Shown here one piece after another: positions 9,770 through 18,618 of a stretch of DNA of 64,000 bases. The stretch comes from Dyella lipolytica (GTDB taxonomy: Bacteria; Pseudomonadota; Gammaproteobacteria; Xanthomonadales; Rhodanobacteraceae), in NCBI RefSeq assembly GCF_030160075.1, contig NZ_BSNQ01000003.1, positions 1,298,094 to 1,362,093 of the forward strand, written 5' to 3'. The position numbers and the translations under genes were made by a program. The notes under the pieces are model-generated. The model made no database searches and was not told where the DNA came from. It saw only the letters and a list, made by a program, of their open reading frames with translations. Numbering within the stretch: position 1 is the stretch's first letter; every line of letters starts with the position of its first letter.

Positions 9770-10804
9770 GTGTTGACCTCATTCAAACTTCCGTCTCGCC
9801 TCGGCACGCTCGCCATCGCAGTCGCCGTGTCCATGTTCGGCATGACGGCGCACGCTACCGATATCACCGGTGCGGGCTCCAGCTTCGTCTATCCGGTTAT
9901 TTCCAAGTGGTCGGCCGCGTATGCCGAGAAGACCGGCAACCACATCAACTACCAGTCGATCGGTTCGGGCGGCGGCATCGCGCAGATCAAGGCAGGCACC
10001 GTTGATTTCGGCGCTTCCGATATGCCGCTCAAGCCGGAAGATCTGGCGAAGTTCGGTCTCGGCCAGTTCCCGGACGTGATCGGCGGTATCGTGCCGGCCT
10101 TCAATGTTGCTGGCGTCGCTCCCGGCGCGCTCGTGCTGGACGGCCCGACCCTGGCCGACATCTACCTCGGCAAGATCACCACGTGGAACGATCCGGCCAT
10201 CGTCAAGCTCAACCCCAGCATCCATCTGCCGAGCTCGCGCATTACCGTGGTGCATCGTTCGGATGGTTCGGGCACCAGCTACAACTTCACCGATTACCTG
10301 TCCAAGGTGAGCCCTGAGTGGATGTCGAAAGTCGGTGAAGGCACCGCCGTCAAATGGCCGGCCGGTATCGGCGGCAAGGGTAACGAAGGCGTGTCGGCTT
10401 ACATCCGGCAGATTCCGAATTCGATCGGCTACGTGGAGTATGCATTCGCGCTGCAGAACAAGCTCGGCTACGCGAAGATGAAGAACGCCGCGGGCAATGT
10501 GATCGAACCGAACACCGCCAGCTTCCAGGCTGCCGCCGACACCGCTGACTGGAAGAGCGCGAAGGACTTCAACCTGCTGATGACCAACGCTCCGGGCGCT
10601 TCGGCATGGCCGATCACCGCCACGTCATGGGTCATCATGTATAAGACGCCGAAGAACGCGGCCAACACCAAGGTCGCCTTCGATTTCTTCAAGTGGGCTT
10701 ATGAACACGGTCAGGATTCGGCCCGTTCGCTCGACTACGTGCCGCTGCCCGATACGCTGGTGCAGCAGATCAAGACGTACTGGTCCAGCGACTACAAGAT
10801 GTAA
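9770..10804 (+). CDS. pstS: Phosphate ABC transporter substrate-binding protein PstS
   Basis: This is the periplasmic high-affinity phosphate receptor that feeds the PstCAB transporter. It has 344 residues with a signal peptide (about 1-29, ending AHA). The mature start ITGAGSSFVYPV and the phosphate-binding loops (SIGSGGG, GASDMPL, and HRSDGSGTSYNF near residue 165) are typical. The start is a GTG at 9770 with AAAGGAG five bases upstream; the next codon TTG is an alternative. It is the first gene of pstSCAB and is separated from pstC by a 106-bp gap holding a strong hairpin. Confidence 0.96.
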   Translation: MLTSFKLPSRLGTLAIAVAVSMFGMTAHATDITGAGSSFVYPVISKWSAAYAEKTGNHINYQSIGSGGGIAQIKAGTVDFGASDMPLKPEDLAKFGLGQFPDVIGGIVPAFNVAGVAPGALVLDGPTLADIYLGKITTWNDPAIVKLNPSIHLPSSRITVVHRSDGSGTSYNFTDYLSKVSPEWMSKVGEGTAVKWPAGIGGKGNEGVSAYIRQIPNSIGYVEYAFALQNKLGYAKMKNAAGNVIEPNTASFQAAADTADWKSAKDFNLLMTNAPGASAWPITATSWVIMYKTPKNAANTKVAFDFFKWAYEHGQDSARSLDYVPLPDTLVQQIKTYWSSDYKM

Positions 10805-10846
10805 GCTGCGCGCTGTCGCAAAGACAGCTGCAGCCAAGTAGACCTG

Positions 10847-10877
10847 CGACGCGCGCAACGCTCTGTTGCGCGCGTCG
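10847..10877 (+). repeat. 13-bp perfect hairpin between pstS and pstC
   Basis: CGACGCGCGCAAC and its exact complement enclose the loop GCTCT. No T-run follows, so it is more likely a 3' stabiliser or attenuator than a full terminator. It could allow pstS to be expressed above pstCAB. Confidence 0.65.
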
Positions 10878-10910
10878 TGCTGATGAAAACCATCGCGGAA
10901 ACGCCTCTGC

Positions 10911-11882
10911 ATGCAAGCTATAAGCGCCGAACCGCTCGCCCGTGATACCGAACATCGTTCGCGCGCTGATGCACGTCACGACCTCTTGTTCCGTTTCCTG
11001 CTGCGCTTCTGCGCACTGCTGGTGCTCGGCACCCTGCTCGGTGCCGCGCTGTCCACGCTGTGGGGTGGTCGCGAGGTGCTGTTCAAGGACGGCTTCCACT
11101 TCCTGTTCAGTTCGGACTGGAACCCCGTAGAGGATCAGTACGGTGCGCTTGCGCCGATCGTCGGTACGCTGGTGACGTCGCTGATCGCCTTGGTCCTTGC
11201 CGTCCCCGTCGCCTTCGGTGTCGCCCTTTTCCTCACCGAGATCGCACCCAACTGGGCGCGCGGTCCGGTCAGCACGGCCATCGAATTGCTGGCCGGTATT
11301 CCTTCGATCATTTACGGCATGTGGGGCTTGTTCGTCTTCGTGCCTTTCATGGCCAGCATCGAGCCGTGGCTCAACGATACGCTCGGTAACGTTCCGGTGA
11401 TCGGCGCCTTGTTCCAGGGGCCGCCGCTGGGCTTGGGCCTGCTCACCGCGGGCATCGTGCTCGCGGTCATGATCCTGCCTTTCATTTCTTCGGTGATGCG
11501 CGAGGTTTTCAAGACGGTGCCGGCGCGTCTCAAGGAATCGTCATACGCGCTGGGTTCCACCACGTGGGAAGTGGTGTGGGACATCGTGCTGCCGTATACC
11601 CGCTCGGCCGTGATCGGGGGTATCTTCCTGGGACTGGGCCGCGCGCTCGGTGAAACCATGGCGGTTACGTTTGTGCTGGGCAACTCGTACAACATCACCT
11701 CGTCGCTGCTGATGCCGGGTACGTCGATCTCTTCGAGTATCGCCAACGAATTCAACGAGGCGGTGGGACTGCATCGTTCCGCGCTGATTGCACTGGGCTT
11801 CCTGCTGTTCGTAGTCACCTTCATCGTGCTGCTGATCGCGCGCCTGATGCTGCGCCAGCTGGCCCGCAGGGAGGGACGCTGA
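10911..11882 (+). CDS. pstC: Phosphate ABC transporter permease PstC
   Basis: This inner-membrane permease subunit of the phosphate ABC transporter has 323 residues, six predicted membrane segments and a cytoplasmic N-terminus. The segment ELLAGIPSIIYGMWGLFVF and the cytoplasmic coupling loop (around KESSYALGSTTWEVVWDIVLP) are characteristic, as is GRALGETMAVTFVLG. A conserved Arg/Glu pair involved in transport is in this last region. Its stop overlaps the pstA start by 1 bp (TGATG), so translation is coupled. Confidence 0.96.
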   Translation: MQAISAEPLARDTEHRSRADARHDLLFRFLLRFCALLVLGTLLGAALSTLWGGREVLFKDGFHFLFSSDWNPVEDQYGALAPIVGTLVTSLIALVLAVPVAFGVALFLTEIAPNWARGPVSTAIELLAGIPSIIYGMWGLFVFVPFMASIEPWLNDTLGNVPVIGALFQGPPLGLGLLTAGIVLAVMILPFISSVMREVFKTVPARLKESSYALGSTTWEVVWDIVLPYTRSAVIGGIFLGLGRALGETMAVTFVLGNSYNITSSLLMPGTSISSSIANEFNEAVGLHRSALIALGFLLFVVTFIVLLIARLMLRQLARREGR

Positions 11883-12748
11883 TGTCCGCCATCTACGCAC
11901 GCCGCCGCATCACCAACGGCATCGCCATGGTGCTGAGCGGATTCGCCACCTTGTTGGGCCTGATCTTCCTGGTCTGGATTTTGTGGATCACCGCGCAGAA
12001 CGGTTTGAGCGCGCTGAACCTGACCTTGTTCACCAAGATCACCGCCTATGCCGATCAGGGCGGCCTCTCCAACGCCATCGTCGGCAGCCTGATCATGGAT
12101 CTGATGGCGCTGCTGATCTGCGCGCCGATCGGTGTGCTGGCAGGTACTTATCTGGCCGAATACGCCAATTCCACCCGGCTTGGCGCGTCGATCCGTTTTC
12201 TCAACGACATTTTGTTGTCGGCGCCGTCGATCGTGCTGGGTCTGTTCGTGTACGTGATCATCGTGCTGCCGATCTCGGACATGACTCACGGCACCATCTC
12301 GTTCTCCGGCTTCGCCGGCAGCGTGGCGCTGGCGCTGATCGGCTTGCCGGTGATCGTGCGCACCACCGACGAGATGCTGCAATTGGTACCCGGCACCTTG
12401 CGCGAGGCGGCTTTGTCGCTAGGCATTCCGCAGTGGAAGCTGACTGTGCAAGTGCTGATGCGCGCCGCCTTCTCCGGCATTCTCACCGGCATCCTGCTGG
12501 CGCTCGCGCGCTTGGCCGGCGAGACGGCTCCGCTGTTGTTCACCGCCTTCGGCAACAACTTCATGACCATGCATCCGCTGGACAAGATGGCCAGCATGCC
12601 TGGCACGATCTACCAATACACCAATGATCCGAATCCGGCGCTGCACGCCATCGCATGGGCCGGCGCGCTGTTGATCACTCTGTTCGTGCTGGCACTGAGC
12701 CTGCTGACCCGCATCATGTTTTCGCGCAAAAAGGTGAGTTATGAATGA
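11882..12748 (+). CDS. pstA: Phosphate ABC transporter permease PstA
   Basis: This second inner-membrane permease subunit has 288 residues and several hydrophobic segments. [16 protein letters not shown], the coupling loop [19 protein letters not shown] and [18 protein letters not shown] are family features. The start overlaps the pstC stop by one base, and the 3' end overlaps pstB by 8 bp. Together with PstC it forms the channel driven by PstB. Confidence 0.96.
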   Translation: MSAIYARRRITNGIAMVLSGFATLLGLIFLVWILWITAQNGLSALNLTLFTKITAYADQGGLSNAIVGSLIMDLMALLICAPIGVLAGTYLAEYANSTRLGASIRFLNDILLSAPSIVLGLFVYVIIVLPISDMTHGTISFSGFAGSVALALIGLPVIVRTTDEMLQLVPGTLREAALSLGIPQWKLTVQVLMRAAFSGILTGILLALARLAGETAPLLFTAFGNNFMTMHPLDKMASMPGTIYQYTNDPNPALHAIAWAGALLITLFVLALSLLTRIMFSRKKVSYE

Positions 12749-13544
12749 CCTTGCCGCCGCAACCGCGGCTCCGCTGGCCGGCGCCACGTCGTCCGCCAAA
12801 ATCAAGGTGCGCGATGTGCACTTCTACTACAACGGATACCAGGCGCTGAAAGGCATCAACATGGATATCCCGGAGAAGCAGGTCACTGCGATCATCGGGC
12901 CATCCGGTTGCGGCAAGTCCACGCTGTTGCGCATCTTCAACCGCATTTACGCGATCTATCCCAAGCTTGAAGCCAAGGGTTCGATCGAGCTCGACGGCGA
13001 GAACATCCTCGACCCGAACTACTCCATGAACCGCCTGCGTACCAAGGTCGGCATGGTGTTCCAGAAACCTGTGCCGTTTCCGATGACCATCTTCGAAAAC
13101 GTGGCCTATGGCATCCGTCATCACGAGAAGATGTCGCGTGCCGACCTGGAAATTCGTGTCGAACAGGCGCTGCGCAGCGCGGCGCTGTGGGAAGAAGTGA
13201 AGGACAAGCTCAAGCAAAGCGCGCTGGGTCTTTCCGGCGGTCAGCAGCAGCGCCTGTGCATTGCGCGTGGTATCGCGCTGCGCCCCGAGGTGCTCCTGCT
13301 CGACGAACCCACATCGGCGCTCGATCCGATCGCTACCGGCCGCATCGAGCAACTGGTGGAAGAACTCAAGCACGAATACACCATCGTGATTGTCACGCAC
13401 AACATGCAACAAGCTGCGCGCTGTTCCGACCGCACGGCTTTCATGTACCTGGGTGAGCTGATCGAGTTCGACAACACCGAGAAAATCTTCACCAAGCCGG
13501 GCAAGAAGCAGACCGAGGATTACATCACCGGGCGCTTCGGATAA
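12741..13544 (+). CDS. pstB: Phosphate ABC transporter ATP-binding protein PstB
   Basis: This cytoplasmic ATPase powers phosphate import. It has 267 residues. Walker A is GPSGCGKST (about residues 53-61), the Q-loop is in [12 protein letters not shown], the ABC signature is LSGGQQQR, and Walker B is [11 protein letters not shown], followed by the switch His in IVTHNMQQA. The start lies inside the pstA reading frame (8-bp overlap). A palindromic repeat and a 121-bp gap separate it from phoU. Confidence 0.97.
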   Translation: MNDLAAATAAPLAGATSSAKIKVRDVHFYYNGYQALKGINMDIPEKQVTAIIGPSGCGKSTLLRIFNRIYAIYPKLEAKGSIELDGENILDPNYSMNRLRTKVGMVFQKPVPFPMTIFENVAYGIRHHEKMSRADLEIRVEQALRSAALWEEVKDKLKQSALGLSGGQQQRLCIARGIALRPEVLLLDEPTSALDPIATGRIEQLVEELKHEYTIVIVTHNMQQAARCSDRTAFMYLGELIEFDNTEKIFTKPGKKQTEDYITGRFG

Positions 13545-13569
13545 CCGGGCGGAACGCCCCACTGATTAT

Positions 13570-13615
13570 CCTCTCCCCTCTGGGGAGAGGGCAGGGTGAG
13601 GGGTCACCCTCGCGA
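13570..13615 (+). repeat. Palindromic intergenic repeat, copy 2 (between pstB and phoU)
   Basis: A 9-bp stem CCTCTCCCC/GGGGAGAGG (loop TCT) is followed by a second hairpin AGGGTGA-GGGG-TCACCCT. The whole segment aligns with the copy at 63910 over about 55 bp. Being inside the pst-phoU operon it may tune phoU expression. Confidence 0.75.
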
Positions 13616-13665
13616 GAATTCGCATCAACGCCCTGCCCTAACCTGAATACTACGAGGCAAGACCC

Positions 13666-14400
13666 ATGAGCGGCAGCAGCAAGGAACACATCATCAAGAG
13701 CTACGACGACGAACTGATTCGCCTCACCGGCGAACTGGTTCGTATGGGCGAGCTGGCAGTGAGCCAGCTGGAAGCAGCCATCGACGTCGTGGATCGCCGC
13801 GACGAACGCGCGGCACAGCACGTAGTGCATAACGACGACGCGATCGACCAGCTGGAGCAGGAAATCAGCCACGACGTCGTGCGACTGTTAGCCCTACGCG
13901 CGCCGATCGCCGGCGATCTGCGCAATGTGTTCGCGGCGCTGCGCATCGCTGCCGACATCGAGCGCATCGGCGATTACGCCGCCAATGTCGCCAAGCGCTC
14001 CATCCCGCTGTCGATGGCCGCGCCGCTGACACCCACGGGTGGCCTGGCTCATCTGGCCGAACTGGCGGCCGAAGAAGTGCGCGAAGTGCTGCGCGCCTAC
14101 CGCGACCGCGACGCCGAACGCGCCTACAAGGTCTGGCAGGACGACGTGCAGCTGGACGAAGCGTATACCGGTTACTTCCGCGAACTGCTCACGTACATGA
14201 TGGAAGATCCGCGCGTGATCACGCCATGCACGCATCTGCTATTCATGGCCAAGAACATCGAGCGTATCGGCGACCACGCCACCAACATCGCCGAAAACGT
14301 GTGGTTCCAGGTCAAGGGCGAACCCCTCTCGGGTCAGCGCGACAAGCGCGACCTCACGTCGAACCCAGAGCCAGTGAAGCTCGGCAATCGCCCCGAATAA
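13666..14400 (+). CDS. phoU: Phosphate signalling protein PhoU
   Basis: PhoU is a cytoplasmic negative regulator that links the Pst transporter with the PhoR-PhoB two-component system. The protein has 244 residues and two homologous three-helix bundles, with metal-binding motifs of the EXXXD type (IERIGDYAANVAKR near residue 103 and IERIGDHATNIAEN near 206). The start has GAGG upstream. phoB and phoR do not follow as they do in many relatives; the next gene is convergent. Confidence 0.96.
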   Translation: MSGSSKEHIIKSYDDELIRLTGELVRMGELAVSQLEAAIDVVDRRDERAAQHVVHNDDAIDQLEQEISHDVVRLLALRAPIAGDLRNVFAALRIAADIERIGDYAANVAKRSIPLSMAAPLTPTGGLAHLAELAAEEVREVLRAYRDRDAERAYKVWQDDVQLDEAYTGYFRELLTYMMEDPRVITPCTHLLFMAKNIERIGDHATNIAENVWFQVKGEPLSGQRDKRDLTSNPEPVKLGNRPE

Positions 14401-14428
14401 ACGCTGCACCTTCGATGCAGGTTGAAGT

Positions 14429-14451
14429 GTCCCCGGACTTGGTCCGGGGAC
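14429..14451. terminator. Hairpin between convergent phoU and a small membrane protein gene
   Basis: GTCCCCGGAC-TTG-GTCCGGGGAC is a 10-bp perfect stem located 28 bases after the phoU stop. No T-run follows on either strand, so termination is plausible but unproven. Confidence 0.5.
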
Positions 14452-14461
14452 CGCATGCAGT

Positions 14462-14734
14462 TCAGCGGCCGCTTCCGCGAGCTTCGCGCCGAGTGCGCAT
14501 GCCCCGCGCGATACCGTAGACACCTATCAGCAACCAGGCCACCTGCATGAAGAACGCGGCCGCATTGAACGTACCGAACAGCAGCGAAAGCAACACGCCG
14601 ATAGCGCCCAGCACATTCATCAGCTGGTAGACCAGACCGTTGCCGTGCAACTTGTGGGCTTGCAGCAGCAGGAAGGCTAGCAGCACCAGCACCACGCCGA
14701 TGTATCCCGCCCAGTCGTGCCAATAGAACGTCAT
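14462..14734 (-). CDS. CBU_0592-family small membrane protein
   Basis: The 90-residue protein has three hydrophobic segments (about residues 8-24, 34-54 and 60-78) and an Arg-rich tail, and resembles the uncharacterised CBU_0592 membrane family (WAGYIGVVLVLLAFLLLQ). It begins in the ATGA overlap with the rlmB stop codon, with AAAGGAG placed inside rlmB, so it is the last gene of the rnr-rlmB operon. No biochemical role is known. Confidence 0.75.
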   Translation of the reverse strand: MTFYWHDWAGYIGVVLVLLAFLLLQAHKLHGNGLVYQLMNVLGAIGVLLSLLFGTFNAAAFFMQVAWLLIGVYGIARGMRTRREARGSGR

Positions 14735-15474
14735 CGCACACTCCTTTGACGTAACGTTTCAAATAAAACGACACCGGCCGCCACCGACACGTTGAGACTT
14801 TCCATCGCACCGGGCATCGGTATCTTCGCTACGAAGTCGCAGGTCTCGCGTGTCAGCCGGCGAATGCCCTCACCTTCGCTGCCCAACACTAGGGCGACTG
14901 GCCCTTTCAGATCGATATCGTAAATCGATTGTTCCGTATCGCCGGCCAGGCCGGTGATCCACACGCCTGCATCTTTCAAGGTCCGCATGACGCGCGCAAG
15001 ATTGGTCGCGGCGATCAGTGGCACCCGATCCGCACCGCCGGCCGAGGCGCGGCGCACGACGGGGGTAAGTCCCACTGCGCGATCCTTCGGCACGATCACC
15101 GCCGTTACATTGGCTGCTGCTGCACTGCGCAGACAGGCGCCGAGATTGTGCGGATCGGTCACACCGTCGAGCACCAATAGCAAGGCATCGTTGCCGGCTT
15201 TTTCGAGCAAATCATGCAGGTCGTTTTCACCAGCCAGAGGCGGTGCCTCGTAGAGCGCAACCACCCCCTGATGCCGCGCCTCGCCGGCTACGCGGTCGAG
15301 CTGTTCGCGCGGACGGTGATGGACGGGAATCTTCAGCGCTTTGGCACGTTCGGCCAGTTCATGTACGCGCGGGTTGCGCTGGCCGTTTTCCACCAGCACT
15401 TCACGCACGCGCTCGGCATCGTTGCTCAACGCGCCTTCGACCGGGTTGATCCCGACGATCCAACTCTCGCTCAT
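14731..15474 (-). CDS. rlmB: 23S rRNA (guanosine(2251)-2'-O)-methyltransferase RlmB
   Basis: RlmB methylates the ribose of G2251 in the peptidyl-transferase loop of 23S rRNA using SAM. The protein has 247 residues with an N-terminal substrate-binding domain and a SpoU/TrmH SPOUT domain. The knotted SAM site motifs are DPHNLGACLRSAAA, VLGSEGEGIRRLT and LNVSVAAGVVLFE. It overlaps the rnr stop codon by 4 bp (ATGA), the well-known rnr-rlmB arrangement. Confidence 0.95.
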   Translation of the reverse strand: MSESWIVGINPVEGALSNDAERVREVLVENGQRNPRVHELAERAKALKIPVHHRPREQLDRVAGEARHQGVVALYEAPPLAGENDLHDLLEKAGNDALLLVLDGVTDPHNLGACLRSAAAANVTAVIVPKDRAVGLTPVVRRASAGGADRVPLIAATNLARVMRTLKDAGVWITGLAGDTEQSIYDIDLKGPVALVLGSEGEGIRRLTRETCDFVAKIPMPGAMESLNVSVAAGVVLFETLRQRSVR

Positions 15475-18062
15475 CGTTTGCCTTTCGGTTTCGGCGAGCG
15501 GCCCTGGGCCGCTCGCGACTTGCCCTTGCTGCTAGCCTTGCCGCTGGCTAGCTGACCCTTGTGCTTGTCCGCAGCGGCACCGCTTTTACCCGCCGACATC
15601 TTCTTTGTTGGCTTGCCGGTGCCGTGTTTCGCCGCGACATTATCACGCGTTGGCAATGTCGGTAGCGACGGCAGCGGTTTGCGGCCGGATGGCAACGAAT
15701 AGCGCTCGCCCGCCGAGGAGTAATCGTAAGCACGCTGCTGTGTCGAAGGTACCGGCGCGGCAGCGCCCTTCGCTTGTTGCACGAGGCGGAAATCAATTTT
15801 CCGATCCTCCAGGCTGGCACGCAGCACTTGCACGCGCACGTGATCGCCCAGGCGGAACTGCGAACCGGTGCGTTCGCCTTTCAGCAGATGTCGCACCGGA
15901 TCGAAATGGTAGTAGTCGTTGGACAGCTGGCTGATGTGCACGAGACCTGACACCTTCGATTCGTCCAGCTCGACGAACAGGCCGAACGAGGTAACGCCGG
16001 TGACGGTGCCTTCAAACTCTTCGCCAACATGCTTGGCCATCCACGCACACCGGAAACGCTCATCCACATCTCGCTCGGCTTCTTCGGCACGGCGTTCGCG
16101 TTGCGAACAATGCACCGCCATCGCAGCCATCGCCGCGTCGGTGTAGTCGTAATCCGCGGGTTTGCCGCCTTTCAAGGCGTAACGGATCGCACGATGAACC
16201 AGTAGATCGGGATAGCGGCGGATCGGCGACGTGAAGTGCGCGTAAGCCGTCAGTGACAGGCCGAAATGGCCTCGATTGTCGGGCTGGTAGGCCGCCATGC
16301 TTTGCGAACGCAATAGCACCGATTGAATCAGTTCGCGCTCGGGGCGGTCCCGCACCATGCGCAGTACATCAGCGTAGTCGCCGGGGGTCACTTCTTCCAG
16401 CGGCGGCATGCGCAGCTTGAATTCGCGCAGGAACTGCTGCAGATCTTCGTATTTCTCCGCCGGCGGCGGTTCGTGCGCGCGATACAGCGCGGGGATCTTG
16501 CGCTTTTCCAGGAACATGGCCGCCTGCACGTTGGCGGCGATCATGCATTCCTCGATCAGTTTGTGTGCGTCGTTGCGTTCGGTGGCACCGACCGTCTCCA
16601 CTTCACCGGTTTGGTCGAGGCGGAACTTCACCTCGGGCGTTTCGAAATCGATCGCACCGCGGCGGCGACGTTGCTCGGCCATCGCCTTGTACAGCGTGTG
16701 CAGGTTTTGCAACTGCGGCAGTACATCGGCCACTTCGTGTCGCGCATCGGCGTCGTTCAGACCGATGACCTGCCACACCTTGTCGTAGGTGAGGCGCGCG
16801 TGCGAGCGCATCACCGCTTCGTAGAACTTCGACTTGACCACCTCGCCTGTCGCGTCGATCTGCATGTCGCAGACCATGCATAGGCGCTCCACTTTGGGAT
16901 TGAGCGAGCAGATACCGTTGGAGAGCGTCTCCGGCAGCATGGGTACGACGAAGCCGGGGAAGTAGGTGGATGTGCTGCGCTCGTAGGCTTCTTTGTCCAG
17001 CGCGCTGCCGACGCGTACGTAGTGCGACACATCGGCAATCGCCACGACTAGACGCCAACCGCCACCGCGTTTCGGCTCGGCATACACGGCATCGTCAAAA
17101 TCGCGCGCATCGGCGCCATCGATCGTCACCAGCGGCAGCTTGCGCAGATCGATACACCCTTCTCGCTCGGCAGCCGTTACTTCCGGTTCGATCTGCGCCG
17201 CTTCGCGCAGCACTTCCGGCGGCCATTCGTGCGGCAGGTCATGGCTGGCGATGGCCATTTCCACCAGCAACGAGGGCTGCAGACGGTCACCGAGCACCGA
17301 ACGAATCGCACCCAGCGGACCGCGATAGGCCGTCGGCGGATCGGTGATTTCAACCACCACGATCTGCCCGGAACGCGCACCCTGTTCCTTGCCGGGCACG
17401 ATCATCACGTCCTGATGCAGGCGACGATCGTCGGGCACCACCAGGGTGACGCCGTTGTCGGTGACCACGCGGCCGACCAATCGCGGCGAACGCCGCTGCA
17501 ACACTTCGACGATCGCGCCCTGACGGCGGCCGCGCCGGTCCACACCGACCACGCTGGCGAGTACACGGTCACCGTGCATCACGCTACGCATCTGGTAAGG
17601 CGATAGATAAAGATCGTCGCCGCCTTCGTCGGGACGCAGGAAGCCGTAGCCTTCCGCGTTGGCCAACACGACACCAGGAAGCAGGTCCAGCTTCCGTGCC
17701 GGTGCATAGCCGCCGCGACGACCCAGCAATAGCTGGCCATCGCGCACCATCGCGCCGAGCCGTTTGCCGAGGGCGGTAATGCCGTACTCGTCATGCAAAT
17801 GCAGTGCGTCGGCGATGCGCGCTTCGGTAAGCAATTCGCCGCGTTCTTCGAGCAGGGCGAGGATGGCTTCGCGGCTGGGTATCGGCTGCTCGTAGCGTTC
17901 CGCCTCGCGTTTGGCAAACGGATCGTGCGGTCGCTTGGCAGCGGCCGTTTTACCGGGCGCGGCGGCGCGGCGTCCGGCCCTCTCCGCACCCGAGTGAGCC
18001 TTGGGCGGTTTGGCCGCCTTGCGCGGAGCCTTGTCCTTGCCGGGGATTTTCTTCTGGGTCAC
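15471..18062 (-). CDS. rnr: Ribonuclease R
   Basis: RNase R is a processive 3'-5' exoribonuclease that degrades structured RNA. It has 863 residues. A Lys/Arg-rich N-terminal tail is followed by a helix-turn-helix and cold-shock domains. The RNB catalytic domain contains the Asp cluster DGADARDFDDAV near residue 315, and an S1 domain (FEGTVTGVTSFGLFVEL) lies near 670-750. The tail is Lys/Ser/Gly-rich and of low complexity. The start must be the GTG at 18062: an in-frame TAG lies two codons upstream and no other start occurs for many codons. No clear Shine-Dalgarno site is present, because the arm of a large palindromic element begins only 5 bp upstream. Confidence 0.93.
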   Translation of the reverse strand: MTQKKIPGKDKAPRKAAKPPKAHSGAERAGRRAAAPGKTAAAKRPHDPFAKREAERYEQPIPSREAILALLEERGELLTEARIADALHLHDEYGITALGKRLGAMVRDGQLLLGRRGGYAPARKLDLLPGVVLANAEGYGFLRPDEGGDDLYLSPYQMRSVMHGDRVLASVVGVDRRGRRQGAIVEVLQRRSPRLVGRVVTDNGVTLVVPDDRRLHQDVMIVPGKEQGARSGQIVVVEITDPPTAYRGPLGAIRSVLGDRLQPSLLVEMAIASHDLPHEWPPEVLREAAQIEPEVTAAEREGCIDLRKLPLVTIDGADARDFDDAVYAEPKRGGGWRLVVAIADVSHYVRVGSALDKEAYERSTSTYFPGFVVPMLPETLSNGICSLNPKVERLCMVCDMQIDATGEVVKSKFYEAVMRSHARLTYDKVWQVIGLNDADARHEVADVLPQLQNLHTLYKAMAEQRRRRGAIDFETPEVKFRLDQTGEVETVGATERNDAHKLIEECMIAANVQAAMFLEKRKIPALYRAHEPPPAEKYEDLQQFLREFKLRMPPLEEVTPGDYADVLRMVRDRPERELIQSVLLRSQSMAAYQPDNRGHFGLSLTAYAHFTSPIRRYPDLLVHRAIRYALKGGKPADYDYTDAAMAAMAVHCSQRERRAEEAERDVDERFRCAWMAKHVGEEFEGTVTGVTSFGLFVELDESKVSGLVHISQLSNDYYHFDPVRHLLKGERTGSQFRLGDHVRVQVLRASLEDRKIDFRLVQQAKGAAAPVPSTQQRAYDYSSAGERYSLPSGRKPLPSLPTLPTRDNVAAKHGTGKPTKKMSAGKSGAAADKHKGQLASGKASSKGKSRAAQGRSPKPKGKR

Positions 18063-18066
18063 GGCC

Positions 18067-18336
18067 TAGAGCCTGTCTAAGGTCTCCGAGTGGCCCGCGC
18101 CGGGATCTGTTTGCGCGCACGACAAGGAGGAGTGAAGGAGTGTATGTCGATACACGACTGAGCGAGGACGCAGGCGTGTGGGCAAACAGACCCGGCCCGA
18201 AGGGTTGAGCCCGTATACTCGCCAAGCGGCAGCGCGCGGCTTGACCTGACAGCCAGTCAGGCGCTGCGCCGCACACTACCACCTGGCGAGTATACGGGCT
18301 CAACGCGGGCTACTCGGAGACCTTAGACAGGCTCTA
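18067..18336. mobile_element. MITE-like nested palindromic element bounded by TA
   Basis: The ends are perfect 25-bp inverted repeats (18067-18091 and 18312-18336), each starting TAGAGCCTGTCTAAGG, which extend to about 33 bp with one mismatch. Inside are two further stem-loops. The left one pairs CTGTTTGCGCGCACG with a near-complement close to 18175-18193 and has GTGTAT-GTCG-ATACAC at its tip. The right one has perfect 21-bp arms (18204-18224 and 18284-18304) and CCTGAC-AGCCA-GTCAGG at its tip. The transcript could fold as a three-way junction. There is no coding capacity. TA at both borders and GAGCCTG termini recall IS5-superfamily ends, so a non-autonomous element is likely; this is an inference. 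Confidence 0.6.
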
Positions 18337-18409
18337 AGGCCTCGATGAATGATTCAATAAATGTTTCGCGGCAGATCGCCTAATAGCGCCAGCAGCCGTG
18401 AAGAAATGG

Positions 18410-18438
18410 TTGACAACTCGTACGCCGATGCCTACTCT
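18410..18438 (+). promoter_or_regulatory. Sigma-70 promoter of tRNA-Leu
   Basis: TTGACA (perfect -35), a 17-bp spacer and TACTCT (-10), followed by a GC-rich discriminator. Transcription would begin about 30 bases before the tRNA. Confidence 0.75.
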
Positions 18439-18476
18439 ACGCGGCTCGCACAGCCGTAAAGGCGACTGCGGCACCT

Positions 18477-18561
<85 letters not shown>

Positions 18562-18572
18562 GATTACAGGTT

Positions 18573-18604
18573 GAAAGCCGCCGCAAGGCGGCTTTCGTCG
18601 TTTT
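18573..18604 (+). terminator. Intrinsic terminator after tRNA-Leu
   Basis: GAAAGCCGCC-GCAA-GGCGGCTTTC is a 10-bp perfect stem with a GNRA tetraloop, followed by GTCGTTTTGG. Confidence 0.75.
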
Positions 18605-18618
18605 GGCGTTTGTGACGA

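Noticed and set aside
11312..12382. Minus-strand ORF opposite pstC and pstA
   Set aside because: It crosses two certain genes and has no ribosome site or family motif.
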